Shown here piece after piece: positions 8,138-16,794 of a DNA stretch of 64,000 bases. The notes beneath the pieces are model-generated. The model made no database searches. It saw only the letters and a program-made list of their open reading frames with translations, and was not told where the DNA came from. Each line of letters begins with the position of its first letter. Position 1 is the first letter of the stretch. This stretch comes from Dactylosporangium vinaceum (GTDB lineage Bacteria > Actinomycetota > Actinomycetes > Mycobacteriales > Micromonosporaceae). The position numbers were made by a program, and so were the translations under genes. The stretch spans positions 7,936,001-8,000,000 of the forward strand of contig NZ_CP061913.1 in the NCBI RefSeq assembly GCF_019904175.1, read 5' to 3'.

Positions 8138-9070
8138 GTGCTGCACTTGAGAGTGATCAGTCCGCCGGAGGCGACCGAGCGCGTGGTCGGGCTGCTGAAC
8201 CGGGAGGCCGGGGCGACGAACGTCATCGTCATGCCCGGCGCGGCCCGGGAGCCGGCCGGTGACGTCGTGCTCGCCGACGTCGTGCGGGAGTCCGCCAGCC
8301 CCGTGCTGTCGGCGCTGCGGGAGCTCGGCATCGAGGAGCGCGGGTCGATCGCCATCGAGAACGTCGACGTGTCGCTGTCGCGCACGGCCGAGCGGGCGGC
8401 CGACGCGGCGCCCGGGCTGTCCGGGGACGCGGTCGTGTGGGACGAGATCGAGCAGAAGACCGGGCAGGAGACCGAGCTGTCCGGGACGTTCCTGGCGATG
8501 CTGGCCATCGCGACGGTCATCGCCGGCATCGGCGTGCTGCTCGACCAGCCGATCCTCATCGTCGGCGCGATGGTCGTCGGGCCGGAGTTCGGGCCCCTCG
8601 CGTCGCTGTGCGTCGGGATCGTGCGGCGGCGCGGGCGGCCGGTCCGGCGGGCGCTCGTCGCCCTGGCCGTCGGCTTCCCGGCCGCGATCGCGGTGACGGT
8701 CCTGACCACCTGGGGCCTGGATCTGCTCGGCCTGGTGGACAAGGGCATGCTGCTGCGCGACCGGCCGCTCACCGACTTCATCTGGCGGCCCGACGCGCTG
8801 TCCTGGGTCGTCGGGTTCTTCGCGGGCGTCGCCGGCATGTTGTCGCTGACCTCGGCCAAGGCCGGGCCGCTCATCGGGGTGCTCATCTCGGTCACGACGG
8901 TGCCGGCGGCGGCGAACATCGCGGTGGCCCTCGCCTACGGGGTGCCCCACGAGGCCGGCGGCTCCGCGCTGCAGCTGCTGATCAACCTGGCCGCGATCGT
9001 CGTGGCCGGCGTGGCGACGCTGCTGGTGCTGCGCACGCTGTGGCGCACCGGGCGCAAGCGGCATGCCTGA
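8138..9070 (+). CDS. DUF389 family integral membrane protein
   Basis: A 310-residue protein. Residues 1-105 are a soluble ACT-like alpha/beta domain (LHLRVISPPEATERVVGLL). The C-terminal two thirds have about six transmembrane segments, including GAMVVGPEFGPLASLCVGIV, which carries the family's conserved acidic/Gly-Pro turn. DUF389 proteins have no established biochemical function. The GTG start gives the usual family beginning MLHLRVI; the open frame extends further upstream but only inside the GTPase gene. Its stop overlaps the next gene by eight bases, so the two are probably translationally coupled. Confidence 0.85.
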   Translation: MLHLRVISPPEATERVVGLLNREAGATNVIVMPGAAREPAGDVVLADVVRESASPVLSALRELGIEERGSIAIENVDVSLSRTAERAADAAPGLSGDAVVWDEIEQKTGQETELSGTFLAMLAIATVIAGIGVLLDQPILIVGAMVVGPEFGPLASLCVGIVRRRGRPVRRALVALAVGFPAAIAVTVLTTWGLDLLGLVDKGMLLRDRPLTDFIWRPDALSWVVGFFAGVAGMLSLTSAKAGPLIGVLISVTTVPAAANIAVALAYGVPHEAGGSALQLLINLAAIVVAGVATLLVLRTLWRTGRKRHA

Positions 9071-9986
9071 GCTGCGCGAGGCGCTCGACGCGCTGCTGGC
9101 CGACGTGCCGCCGGCCCGGCTCACCGACTCGGTGCGCCGGCTCATCGAGGTGTACCGCAGCGGCCTGCCAGCCGGCGAGCCGTTGATCCGCAACATGGTG
9201 GATGCGACGGCGTACGCGGCGTACCGGATGCCGGCGACGCACGCCGCGGTCGTCGCCGCGCTCGCGACGCTGCCGGCGATCGCTCCGCGCAGCCACGTCG
9301 ACCTCGGCGGCGGCACCGGAGCCGCGGCCTGGGCGGTCCAGGAGCGCTACGGCACGATGCCGCACACCGTGCTGGACCAGGTGCCGGAGGCCCTGAAGCT
9401 CGGCGAGCGCATCGCCAAGCAGTACACCTGGCAGCCGTGGCAGCTCGGCGAGCCGGTGCCCGCGGCCGACCTGGTCACGGCGTCGTACGTGCTCACCGAG
9501 CTCGACGAGGAGCAGCAGCACACCCTCGTCGAGCAGGCGGCCACAGCCGCGGGCACGGCCGTGGTGCTGATCGAGCCCGGCACCCCGCCCGGCTACCGCC
9601 GCATCCTCGCCGCCCGCGACCAGCTGCTGCGCCGGGGCTGGCACATCGCCGCGCCGTGCCCGCACGAGCTCGCGTGCGGCCTGCAGGGCAGGGACTGGTG
9701 CCACTTCGCCGCGCGGGTCAACCGCTCGTCGCTGCACCGCCGGCTCAAGGAGGCGAGCCTCGGCTACGAGGACGAGAAGTTCAGCTTCGTGGCCGCCGTG
9801 CCCGGCCCGGCCGGAACGCGGGGCCGGATCGTCAGGCATCCCGCGTTCCGCAAAGGGCTCGTCACGCTGCAGGTGTGTCAGCCCGATACGACCGTCGGGC
9901 CCGTGCTGGTGTCCAAGCGGGAGGGCCAGGTGTACAAGGCCGCCCGCGATGCGGAGTGGGGCGACGCCTGGCCGCCCCCGGGCTGA
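9063..9986 (+). CDS. Rsm22-type small-ribosomal-subunit methyltransferase-like protein
   Basis: A 307-residue protein with a Rossmann-fold SAM-binding motif DLGGGTGAAAW near residue 80. The C-terminal half carries CPHELAC and DWCHFAARV, the cysteine cluster characteristic of the Rsm22/METTL17 family. In mitochondria that family acts in small-subunit assembly and binds a Fe-S cluster. The bacterial role is inferred to be ribosome-related. It overlaps the DUF389 gene by eight bases and follows the ribosomal protection GTPase in the same direction, so a shared ribosome-linked role is plausible. Confidence 0.85.
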   Translation: MPELREALDALLADVPPARLTDSVRRLIEVYRSGLPAGEPLIRNMVDATAYAAYRMPATHAAVVAALATLPAIAPRSHVDLGGGTGAAAWAVQERYGTMPHTVLDQVPEALKLGERIAKQYTWQPWQLGEPVPAADLVTASYVLTELDEEQQHTLVEQAATAAGTAVVLIEPGTPPGYRRILAARDQLLRRGWHIAAPCPHELACGLQGRDWCHFAARVNRSSLHRRLKEASLGYEDEKFSFVAAVPGPAGTRGRIVRHPAFRKGLVTLQVCQPDTTVGPVLVSKREGQVYKAARDAEWGDAWPPPG

Positions 9987-9987
9987 G

Positions 9988-11835
9988 TCACGTCTGGTCG
10001 GCCACGAACGACGACACCCAGGCCAGCGACGCGTTCCAGTTGATGGTCAGCTCGTTCGTCGACCACGACATGATGTCGTCCATGTAGCACAGCTGCGGCT
10101 TGCACCCGCGCAGCGCGTTGCCGGCGACCTCGTCCTGCAGCTGCGAGTTGGGGCCGCCGGCGAGGGTGCCGCGCGGCGGGTTCGGCAGCTTCGGGTCGAG
10201 CTGGTGGGCGTACCAGCGGCTGTGCTGGTTCTTGGACGCCTTCTCGCCGTAGCCGGTGACGTAGGACTGGTTGAGCCCGTTGCGGCCGAGGATGTAGTCC
10301 ATCCCGGAGAGCACGCCGTCGCGGTACTTCGCCTTGCCGGTCAGGTCGAACGCGGTGGCGACGACGGCCAGGTTGTTGAGGATCTGGCTGTTCGAGCCCC
10401 AGTCGTAGCCGCCGCTCGGCGCGTACGGCTGCCCGTAGGACTGGCCGGCCATCGTCTTGAGGTAGCGGTCGGCCCCGTCCACGACGGACTGCCGGACCCG
10501 CTCCCGGTCGCCCAGCCGGTTGTCCACGGTGGCCAGGTCGAGCCGGCCCAGGGCCGCGGTCGCCCGCCAGTCGAACGGTGCGGCGAACACGTCGGCCCGG
10601 TGCAGCGGCGAGCTCGTCACGGCCGTGCCGTACTGCTTCTCGCCGGTGGTGATGAACAGCTCGGCCGCGGCCCAGTAGAACTCGTCGCCGACGTCGGTGT
10701 CGCCGTAGGCGCCGCCGCCCGTCGAGTCGGAGTCCGGCGCGTACATGGTCGGGTGGGCCAGGGCCGCCGCGTACGCGGTCCGCGCGGCGGTGAGCAGCTT
10801 GGCCGCGTACGCCTTGTCGTAGGGCTCGAAGACCCGGGCCCCCTGCGCGGCCGCGGCGGCCAGGTTGAGGGTCGCGGCGGTCGACGGGGCGTGCAGCTGC
10901 CGCTGCTGGGTGTCGGCGGCCGGGTCGGTCGGCAGCGCGGTCCAGCCGGCGTCGTGGACCTTGTGGTGCGCCATCCCGGCCAGCGGCTCACCCGCCGGGA
11001 CCTGCATCTTCGTGAGGAAGTCGAGCTCCCAGCGGGCCTCGGCGAGCACGTCCGGGGTCTTGCCGCCGTGCTCGGGCAGGCGCAGCGCCCGGGCCTGTGA
11101 CGCCTTCGGTGAGCGCTCGTAGAGGCTCATCAGCTGGGCGACCGAGATGCCGCCGTTGACGACGTACTTGCCCTGGTCGCCGGCGTCGTACCAGCCGCCG
11201 GTGACGTCGAGGGTGTAGTTGCAGCCGGTCCCGGGCACGCACGGGACCTTCGAGTCGCCGCCGTTGGGGGTGTCGGCGGTGTGCCCGGCCTTGCGGGCGT
11301 AGCCGGGCGCGATGGCCCCGTCGATGGCGACGCCGCTGCGCTGCGGATAGAAGAAGGACAGGGCGTCCACGCTGAGCTGCCGGTACGCCTTCGGGTCGAG
11401 GTCGAACGGCAGGCTGCTGCGCCCGTCCACCTCGAGGGTGTAGGTGTGACCGCTGCCCCGGTACGCGCTGAAGTCGACGACGTGGGTGGACTGCCCGGAG
11501 GAGGCGTCCAGGCCGCGGGGTTCGGACTCGCCGGCGGCGACGACCTTGCCGGCGTTGTCCTTGAGCTGCCACGCCAGCGGCCGGGCGGAGTCCGACACGA
11601 CGGTGGCCCGCTTGGGGCCGTCCGGCAGGTAGCCGACCTGGTTGACGCGCACGGGCGTGTCCGGGATGTGGTCGGGGGTGGCCGGGAACGCGTAGGCGCT
11701 GTCGGCGCTCGTCCCGGGCAGTCCGCTCTCGCGGGTGGAGAACACGACTGGCACTACGACGGCGGGCACGGCGACGGCGACGGCCACGGCGGCCAGGCGC
11801 GCGCGGCGGGACTGCATGAAGGCGGGCAGGTGCAC
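9988..11835 (-). CDS. Secreted glycoside hydrolase family 9 endoglucanase
   Basis: A 615-residue exported protein. The N-terminal hydrophobic signal (residues about 13-32) is followed by an immunoglobulin-like CelD_N domain (residues about 60-150, VRVNQVGYLPDGPKRATVV) and an (alpha/alpha)6 GH9 catalytic domain (about 160-610). GGWYDAGDQGKYV holds the catalytic aspartates and STNELTINWNASL the catalytic glutamate. Family 9 enzymes cleave beta-1,4-glucan with inversion. No carbohydrate-binding module is attached. The GTG start is supported by AAGGAG five bases upstream. Its stop lies one base from the convergent Rsm22 gene. Confidence 0.93.
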   Translation of the reverse strand: MHLPAFMQSRRARLAAVAVAVAVPAVVVPVVFSTRESGLPGTSADSAYAFPATPDHIPDTPVRVNQVGYLPDGPKRATVVSDSARPLAWQLKDNAGKVVAAGESEPRGLDASSGQSTHVVDFSAYRGSGHTYTLEVDGRSSLPFDLDPKAYRQLSVDALSFFYPQRSGVAIDGAIAPGYARKAGHTADTPNGGDSKVPCVPGTGCNYTLDVTGGWYDAGDQGKYVVNGGISVAQLMSLYERSPKASQARALRLPEHGGKTPDVLAEARWELDFLTKMQVPAGEPLAGMAHHKVHDAGWTALPTDPAADTQQRQLHAPSTAATLNLAAAAAQGARVFEPYDKAYAAKLLTAARTAYAAALAHPTMYAPDSDSTGGGAYGDTDVGDEFYWAAAELFITTGEKQYGTAVTSSPLHRADVFAAPFDWRATAALGRLDLATVDNRLGDRERVRQSVVDGADRYLKTMAGQSYGQPYAPSGGYDWGSNSQILNNLAVVATAFDLTGKAKYRDGVLSGMDYILGRNGLNQSYVTGYGEKASKNQHSRWYAHQLDPKLPNPPRGTLAGGPNSQLQDEVAGNALRGCKPQLCYMDDIMSWSTNELTINWNASLAWVSSFVADQT

Positions 11836-12006
11836 GGAGCTCCTTCCGGTCGGGTGAGGGTGTTCCGGGCGACGCTAGCTACGAACAAGTCGCGCTAACC
11901 GGACAAAACACCCCACCGTGGCGCCGGTCACACTTCGCGCATTGCGGTTGGCACGAATCGCCGTACAAATGCAGGGCCCTGTTGTATGAAATGCCTGATC
12001 AGCATG

Positions 12007-12051
12007 CTCTACACCACACGTATACACAGCATGTATACGTGTGGTGTAGAG
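12007..12051. promoter_or_regulatory. Perfect 20-bp inverted repeat, probable PadR autoregulatory operator
   Basis: Left arm 12007-12026 and right arm 12032-12051 are exact reverse complements with a five-base spacer. The inner ends read TATACA/TGTATA, similar to half-sites of PadR-family operators. The right arm contains most of the -10 box TAGAGT (12047-12052) that lies seven bases before the PadR ATG. A bound repressor would block its own promoter and the exporter operon. Confidence 0.8.
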
Positions 12052-12059
12052 TCCCGGCC

Positions 12060-12584
12060 ATGTCCATCGGTCAAGCGTTTCTGGGGCTGCTCGAAGCCCG
12101 CCCCCGCCACGGGTACGACCTGAAGCGGGCCTACGACGAGCGCTTCGGCATCGACCGGCCGCTCGCCTACGGGCAGGTGTACGCGACGCTGTCCCGGCTG
12201 CTGAAGCACGGCCTGGTAAGCGTCGACAGCGTCGAGTCGGGCGAGGGCCCGGACCGCAAGCGCTACGCGATCACCGACGCCGGGGTCGCCGACGTCGAGC
12301 AGTGGCTGGCGCAGCCGGAGAAGCCGGAGCCGTACCTGCAGAGCACCCTGTACATGAAGGTCGTGCTCGCCCTGATGAGCGGCCGGGCCGCCGCCGACGT
12401 GCTCGACACCCAGCGCGCCGAGCACCTGCGGCTGATGCGCGAGCTGACCCGCCGCAAGAGCGCCGGCGACCTGTCCGACCAGCTCATCTGCGACCACGCG
12501 CTCTTCCACCTCGAGGCCGATCTGCGCTGGCTGGAGCTCACCGCCGCGCGCCTCGACGACCTGGCAAAGGATGTGCGTCCGTGA
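12060..12584 (+). CDS. PadR-family transcriptional regulator
   Basis: A 174-residue repressor. The winged helix is at residues about 1-85 (FLGLLEARPRHGYDLKRAYDE, with the HGY turn typical of PadR), and a C-terminal dimerising helical domain spans about 95-170 (YMKVVLALMSGR...). The ATG at 12060 gives the usual family length; a longer frame starts at 11982 but reads through the operator. There is no Shine-Dalgarno, and TAGAGT seven bases upstream suggests a leaderless message. It heads a three-gene operon with an ABC exporter, the common arrangement in which the exporter's substrate induces the PadR repressor. Confidence 0.92.
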   Translation: MSIGQAFLGLLEARPRHGYDLKRAYDERFGIDRPLAYGQVYATLSRLLKHGLVSVDSVESGEGPDRKRYAITDAGVADVEQWLAQPEKPEPYLQSTLYMKVVLALMSGRAAADVLDTQRAEHLRLMRELTRRKSAGDLSDQLICDHALFHLEADLRWLELTAARLDDLAKDVRP

Positions 12585-12613
12585 ATGGTTCGCAGCGAGG
12601 CGGAGGCGACGGC

Positions 12614-13291
12614 ATGCCCACACTGCTGTCGGCCGACGACCTGTACAAGACGTTCGGCGCCACCCAGGCCCTGGCCGGCGCCTCGATGTCGGTCGCGGCC
12701 GGCGAGGTCGTGGCCGTCATGGGCCCGTCCGGCTCCGGCAAGTCGACGATGCTGCACTGCCTGGCCGGGATCCTGCGGCCCGACGCGGGCCGGGTCATGT
12801 ACCGCGACCAGGAGCTCTCCGCCATGTCCGACGGCCGCCGCAGCGCCCTGCGCCGCAGCGAGTTCGGCTTCGTCTTCCAGTTCGGCCAGCTCGTCCCCGA
12901 GCTCACCTGCCTGGAGAACGTCGCCCTGCCCCTGCGCCTGGACGGGGTCCGCCGCCGCGACGCCGAGCAGCGGGCCCGCGACTGGCTGGAACGCCTGGAG
13001 ATCGACGACGTGACGACCAAGCGGCCCGGCGAGGTCTCCGGCGGCCAGGGCCAGCGCGTCGCCGTCGCCCGGGCGCTCGTCACCGGGGCCCGGGTGGTGT
13101 TCGCCGACGAGCCGACAGGCGCCCTGGACTCCCTCAACGGCGAGCGGGTCATGCGGCTGTTCACCGCGGCCGCCCGGGAGAACGGCGCCGCCGTCGTGCT
13201 CGTCACGCACGAGCCGCGGGTCGCCGCCTACTCCGACCGCGAGATCGTCGTGCGCGACGGCCGGGCCCTCGACCTGGAGCGGACCCGATGA
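12614..13291 (+). CDS. ABC transporter ATP-binding protein (MacB/LolD type)
   Basis: A 225-residue ATPase with Walker A GPSGSGKST near residue 40, signature VSGGQGQRVAVARAL and Walker B VVFADEPTGALDS. The pattern is that of ATPases serving FtsX-like permeases. The ATG at 12614 has GGAGG seven bases upstream; an in-frame GTG at 12581 overlaps the PadR stop and cannot be excluded. The stop overlaps the permease start (ATGA). Confidence 0.93.
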   Translation: MPTLLSADDLYKTFGATQALAGASMSVAAGEVVAVMGPSGSGKSTMLHCLAGILRPDAGRVMYRDQELSAMSDGRRSALRRSEFGFVFQFGQLVPELTCLENVALPLRLDGVRRRDAEQRARDWLERLEIDDVTTKRPGEVSGGQGQRVAVARALVTGARVVFADEPTGALDSLNGERVMRLFTAAARENGAAVVLVTHEPRVAAYSDREIVVRDGRALDLERTR

Positions 13292-15669
13292 GCGCACCGC
13301 GCCCGCACGCCCGCCCCGGCGCGCTGCGGCGCTGGTCGTCCGAGGTCGGGCTCGGCGCGAAGCTGGCCATCGGCGGCGGCCGGGAAGGGCTCGTCCGCAC
13401 GGTGCTGACCGCGCTCGGGGTCGGCCTGGGGGTGGCGGTCCTGCTGCTGTCCGTGTCGATCCCGGGGATCCTCGACGGCCGCCACGTGCGCACCGACGCC
13501 CGCGACGACCTGCACTACGGCAGCGAGGAGCCGGCCCGCAGCGACACGTCGGTGCTCATGCTGCCGATCCAGAGCTCCTACCACGACCGCGCCGTGACGG
13601 GCCGCTTCATCCAGCCCGACGGCGCCCACCCGATCCTGCCGCCGGGCGTGCCGGCGCTGCCGCCGGTGGGCTCGATCGTCGTCTCCCCGGCCCTGCGCGA
13701 CCTGCTCGCGTCGCCGGACGGGGCCCTGCTGCGCGCCCGCTTCCCGCAGCCGATCAGCGGCACGATCGGCAAGGAAGGACTTTCAGGCCCTAACGAGTTG
13801 TACTTCTACGGCTCCCGCGCCGACCTGGCGCAGGACCAGCCCCAGGTGCTGCGGCTCACGCACTACGGGTCCGAGAGCAGCAACGATCCGCTCAACCCGG
13901 TCCTGCTGCTGCTGGTCGTCGTCATCTTCGTCGTGCTGCTCATGCCCGTGGCCATGTTCGTCGCCGCCGCCACCCGCTTCGGCGGGGAGCAGCGCGACAG
14001 GCGCCTCGCCGCGGTCCGGCTGGTCGGGGCGGACACGTGGATGACGCGCCGGATCGCCGCCGGTGAGGCGGTCGTCAGCGCCGCGCTCGGGGTGCTCATC
14101 GGCCTCGGGTTCTTCTTCGCCGCCCGGTCCGTCGCCGAGCGCTTCGAGCTGGCCGGGCTGAGCGTGTACGCCTCCGACGTGCGGCCCACCCCACTGCTGG
14201 CGGGGGCGATCGTGGTCGCGGTACCACTTGCGGCTCTGCTCATGACGCTCCTGGCTCTTCGCCGGGTCGTCGTCGAGCCGCTCGGTGTCGTGCGCAAGGC
14301 GGTGGCCAGGGCGAAGCGGCGGCTGTGGTGGCGGCTGCTGCCCCTGCTGGGCGGGGCCGCGCTGCTCGTGCCGCTCCTCGGCGGGCACCGCACCGAACGG
14401 TTCAACGTGTGGCAGGCGGCGTTCGGCATCATCCTGCTGCTGCTCGGCCTGGCCACCCTCCTGCCGTGGCTGTTCGACAGGCTTGTCACCCGCCTCAGCT
14501 CCGGCGGCCCGGTCGCCTGGCAGATCGCGATCCGCCGGCTGCAGCTGTCCCACGACAGCGCGCTGCGGGCGGTCAACGCGGTGGCGGTCGCCGTGGCCGG
14601 GACGATCGCGCTGCAGATGCTGTTCGCGGCGGCCCAGGCGCAGAGCACCGCGCCCACCGACCAGGACGTCACCCAGGTCCAGGCGGTCATGCGCACCGAG
14701 CTGGGCGGGCTCACCACCGTGCACAGCCAGGCCGAGGTCGAGGCCGCGCTGCGCGGCACGCCCGGCGTGAAGACCGCCCACTCGTATTACCAGCACTTCG
14801 GCGGCCCGATCGGCGCCGGCGACCGGGACTTCCTCGAGATGGTCGTGGCCGACTGCGACACGCTGCGCCTGATGGCCAGCCTGCCGTCGTGCGCGGACGG
14901 GGACGTGTTCGCCGTCGACCCGGCCTCGATCCCGCCGGAGCAGCAGCCGCAGGGCCTGCTCGACGCCACCGCGCTCGGCGGCAAGGAGCTCGAGTTCGGC
15001 AAGGACGCCAAGGACGGCGCCGAGCCGATCCGCTGGAGCGCACCGGCCCGGCTCACGACGGTCAGGCAGCACCGCGACCCGTTCGGCTCCGAGCACACCG
15101 GCCTGCTCGTCACGCCGTCCGCGGCCCCGCCGATCGGCGCCGACGCGCACTTCTACACCTTCATCGGCATCGATCGGGCCACCCCCGACGTGGCCGAGCG
15201 CGTGCGCAACACGGCCATGTCGATCGGCCCGGCCAACGACGTCTTCATGCTCTCAGCGGTCGGCGTCGACAAGACGTTCGCGAGCATCCGCCGCGGCCTG
15301 TTCGCCGGCGCCACGGTCGTGCTCGTGCTCGTCGGGCTGAGCCTGCTCGTCAGCACCGTCGAGCAGCTGCGCGAGCGGCGGCGGACGTTCGCGGCGCTCG
15401 TCGCGTTCGGCACCCGGCGGGCCACGATGGCCTGGTCGATCCTGTGGCAGACCGCCGTGCCGGTCGCGCTCGGCCTGGTCACCGCCTCGATCATGGGCCT
15501 GATCCTCGGCTCGGCGCTGCTGCGGATCGTCGTCGTCGAGGTCCGCCCGGACTGGGCCGGCATCGGGGTCGTGGGCGCCATCGCGGCCGCCGTGGTCCTG
15601 CTGGTCACCGCGGCCAGCCTGCCGCCGCTGTTCCGGCTCATGCGCCCAGAGGGCCTGCGCTTCGAGTAG
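13288..15669 (+). CDS. FtsX-like ABC transporter permease, two-domain
   Basis: A 793-residue membrane protein. One N-terminal transmembrane helix is followed by an extracytoplasmic region, a first FtsX bundle (residues about 205-320), paired helices near 350-410, a second extracytoplasmic domain (about 440-660) and a second FtsX bundle (about 670-790). LAAVRLVGA and FAALVAFGTRR are the usual cytoplasmic coupling segments. With the ATPase it forms an export or mechanotransmission ABC complex. The substrate is unknown, but PadR control suggests a toxic small molecule or envelope stress. Confidence 0.9.
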   Translation: MSAPRPHARPGALRRWSSEVGLGAKLAIGGGREGLVRTVLTALGVGLGVAVLLLSVSIPGILDGRHVRTDARDDLHYGSEEPARSDTSVLMLPIQSSYHDRAVTGRFIQPDGAHPILPPGVPALPPVGSIVVSPALRDLLASPDGALLRARFPQPISGTIGKEGLSGPNELYFYGSRADLAQDQPQVLRLTHYGSESSNDPLNPVLLLLVVVIFVVLLMPVAMFVAAATRFGGEQRDRRLAAVRLVGADTWMTRRIAAGEAVVSAALGVLIGLGFFFAARSVAERFELAGLSVYASDVRPTPLLAGAIVVAVPLAALLMTLLALRRVVVEPLGVVRKAVARAKRRLWWRLLPLLGGAALLVPLLGGHRTERFNVWQAAFGIILLLLGLATLLPWLFDRLVTRLSSGGPVAWQIAIRRLQLSHDSALRAVNAVAVAVAGTIALQMLFAAAQAQSTAPTDQDVTQVQAVMRTELGGLTTVHSQAEVEAALRGTPGVKTAHSYYQHFGGPIGAGDRDFLEMVVADCDTLRLMASLPSCADGDVFAVDPASIPPEQQPQGLLDATALGGKELEFGKDAKDGAEPIRWSAPARLTTVRQHRDPFGSEHTGLLVTPSAAPPIGADAHFYTFIGIDRATPDVAERVRNTAMSIGPANDVFMLSAVGVDKTFASIRRGLFAGATVVLVLVGLSLLVSTVEQLRERRRTFAALVAFGTRRATMAWSILWQTAVPVALGLVTASIMGLILGSALLRIVVVEVRPDWAGIGVVGAIAAAVVLLVTAASLPPLFRLMRPEGLRFE

Positions 15670-15696
15670 GTACGGCCCGGCGTACCCCTCCCCGCC

Positions 15697-15937
15697 ATGG
15701 ACACGACGGTGATCGTGGCGGGGCTGGGTCACCGCCTCGTGGCTGATCGGCTGCGACGCGCCGCCAGCACGGTCCGGGAGGCGGCCGGGTCCTGCGGGCC
15801 GGGACGCCACGCACGCCCTGCCGCCGTTCGCCGGGCTCGGCCTGAGCATGGGACTGCGTGACGCCGCCGCCCGGGCCTGGCGGGTGGCGTCGGGAACGGT
15901 CACGGTGATCCGCCCCGACCGGGTCGTTCAGCCGAGC
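15697..15937 (+). pseudogene. Relic of a FAD-dependent aromatic monooxygenase
   Basis: Four pieces of the phenol/MhpA-type hydroxylase family appear in correct order but in alternating frames. MDTTVIVAG (15697-15723) is the start of the FAD-binding fold. VTASWLIGCD (15728 on) is in frame +1 relative to it. ASTVREAAG is back in the first frame. AGRDATHALPPFAGLGLSMG (15794 on) and then RDAAARAW are the second FAD motif, and VTVIRPDRVV matches the C-terminal domain. A normal gene is about 1500 bases; here most of it is deleted into 240 bases with frameshifts. Its end overlaps the convergent hydrolase gene. Confidence 0.75.
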
Positions 15938-16794
15938 ACGTCCCGCAGCTTCGCCGCGAACTCCTCCGGCTTGCCCGCGTAGCCGTGCTCGCCGCCCAGG
16001 AATCCGCCGTGGTGGCTCGGGAACACGGTGGCGACCTGGCCCAGCGCGGCGGCCAGGCCCTCGGCGGTGCGGGCGGTGTAGGTGCCGGCCGACTCCTCGC
16101 CCACGGCGACCACGATCCGGGTCGGGGCGGCGGTCAGGGCGGCCACGTCCGGCCGGTAACCGGTGATCGCCCAGGAGCGCTTGGACAGCAGCGGGTCGTC
16201 GCGGGTGCCGTCGTCGGTCGCGGGCATGCCGAACGCGGCCGGGTCGGGCAGCGGCTGGGCGAAGAAGTCCTCGGTGAACTCGCCGGTCCACGCGGTCATC
16301 GCGATGAACGCGGCCATGCCTGCGCCGGTGCCCCCGGCCTCATAGGCGTCGTTGAAGCGCGCCTGGGCCCGGCCGGCCGCCTCGGCGTCCGGGAGCACGG
16401 CGTTGATCGGCGGCTCGTGCGCGACGAGCGTGCCGACGTCCTGCGGGTGGGCGGTGACCCACTCCAGGGCCGTCACCGCGCCGCCGCTGCTGGCGAACAC
16501 GTCGACCGGGCCGGTGCCGAGCGCCGCGGCCAGCTCGTGCAGGTCGGCCGCCTGCTGCTGCGGGGTGTTGTCGGACCGGCCGTCGGCTCGGGTGCTGCGG
16601 CCCAGCCCGCGCGGGTCGTAGGTCACGACCGTGCGCTCCGGGAAGTGGCCGGCCAGGCAGCGGAACCCGTCAGCGGTCATCGGCTGGCCGATCATGAACA
16701 GCACGGGCCGCCCCCCGGCGGGTGGCAGCGGGCCGGCGACGTCGTACACCAGGTCGGCGCCCGGGAGCGAGAGCGTGTGCGTCGTCTGCGTCAT
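15928..16794 (-). CDS. Alpha/beta hydrolase
   Basis: A 288-residue cytoplasmic enzyme. The oxyanion region is VLFMIGQPMT, the TYDPRGLGRS strand-turn follows, and the nucleophile elbow is FASSGGAVTALEW (Ser-containing, with S replacing the first Gly of GXSXG). The acid lies in IVVAVGEESAGT and the catalytic His in PSHHGGFLGG. The substrate is not predictable. The start overlaps the stop of the P-loop gene (ATGA), so the two form an operon. Confidence 0.87.
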   Translation of the reverse strand: MTQTTHTLSLPGADLVYDVAGPLPPAGGRPVLFMIGQPMTADGFRCLAGHFPERTVVTYDPRGLGRSTRADGRSDNTPQQQAADLHELAAALGTGPVDVFASSGGAVTALEWVTAHPQDVGTLVAHEPPINAVLPDAEAAGRAQARFNDAYEAGGTGAGMAAFIAMTAWTGEFTEDFFAQPLPDPAAFGMPATDDGTRDDPLLSKRSWAITGYRPDVAALTAAPTRIVVAVGEESAGTYTARTAEGLAAALGQVATVFPSHHGGFLGGEHGYAGKPEEFAAKLRDVLG

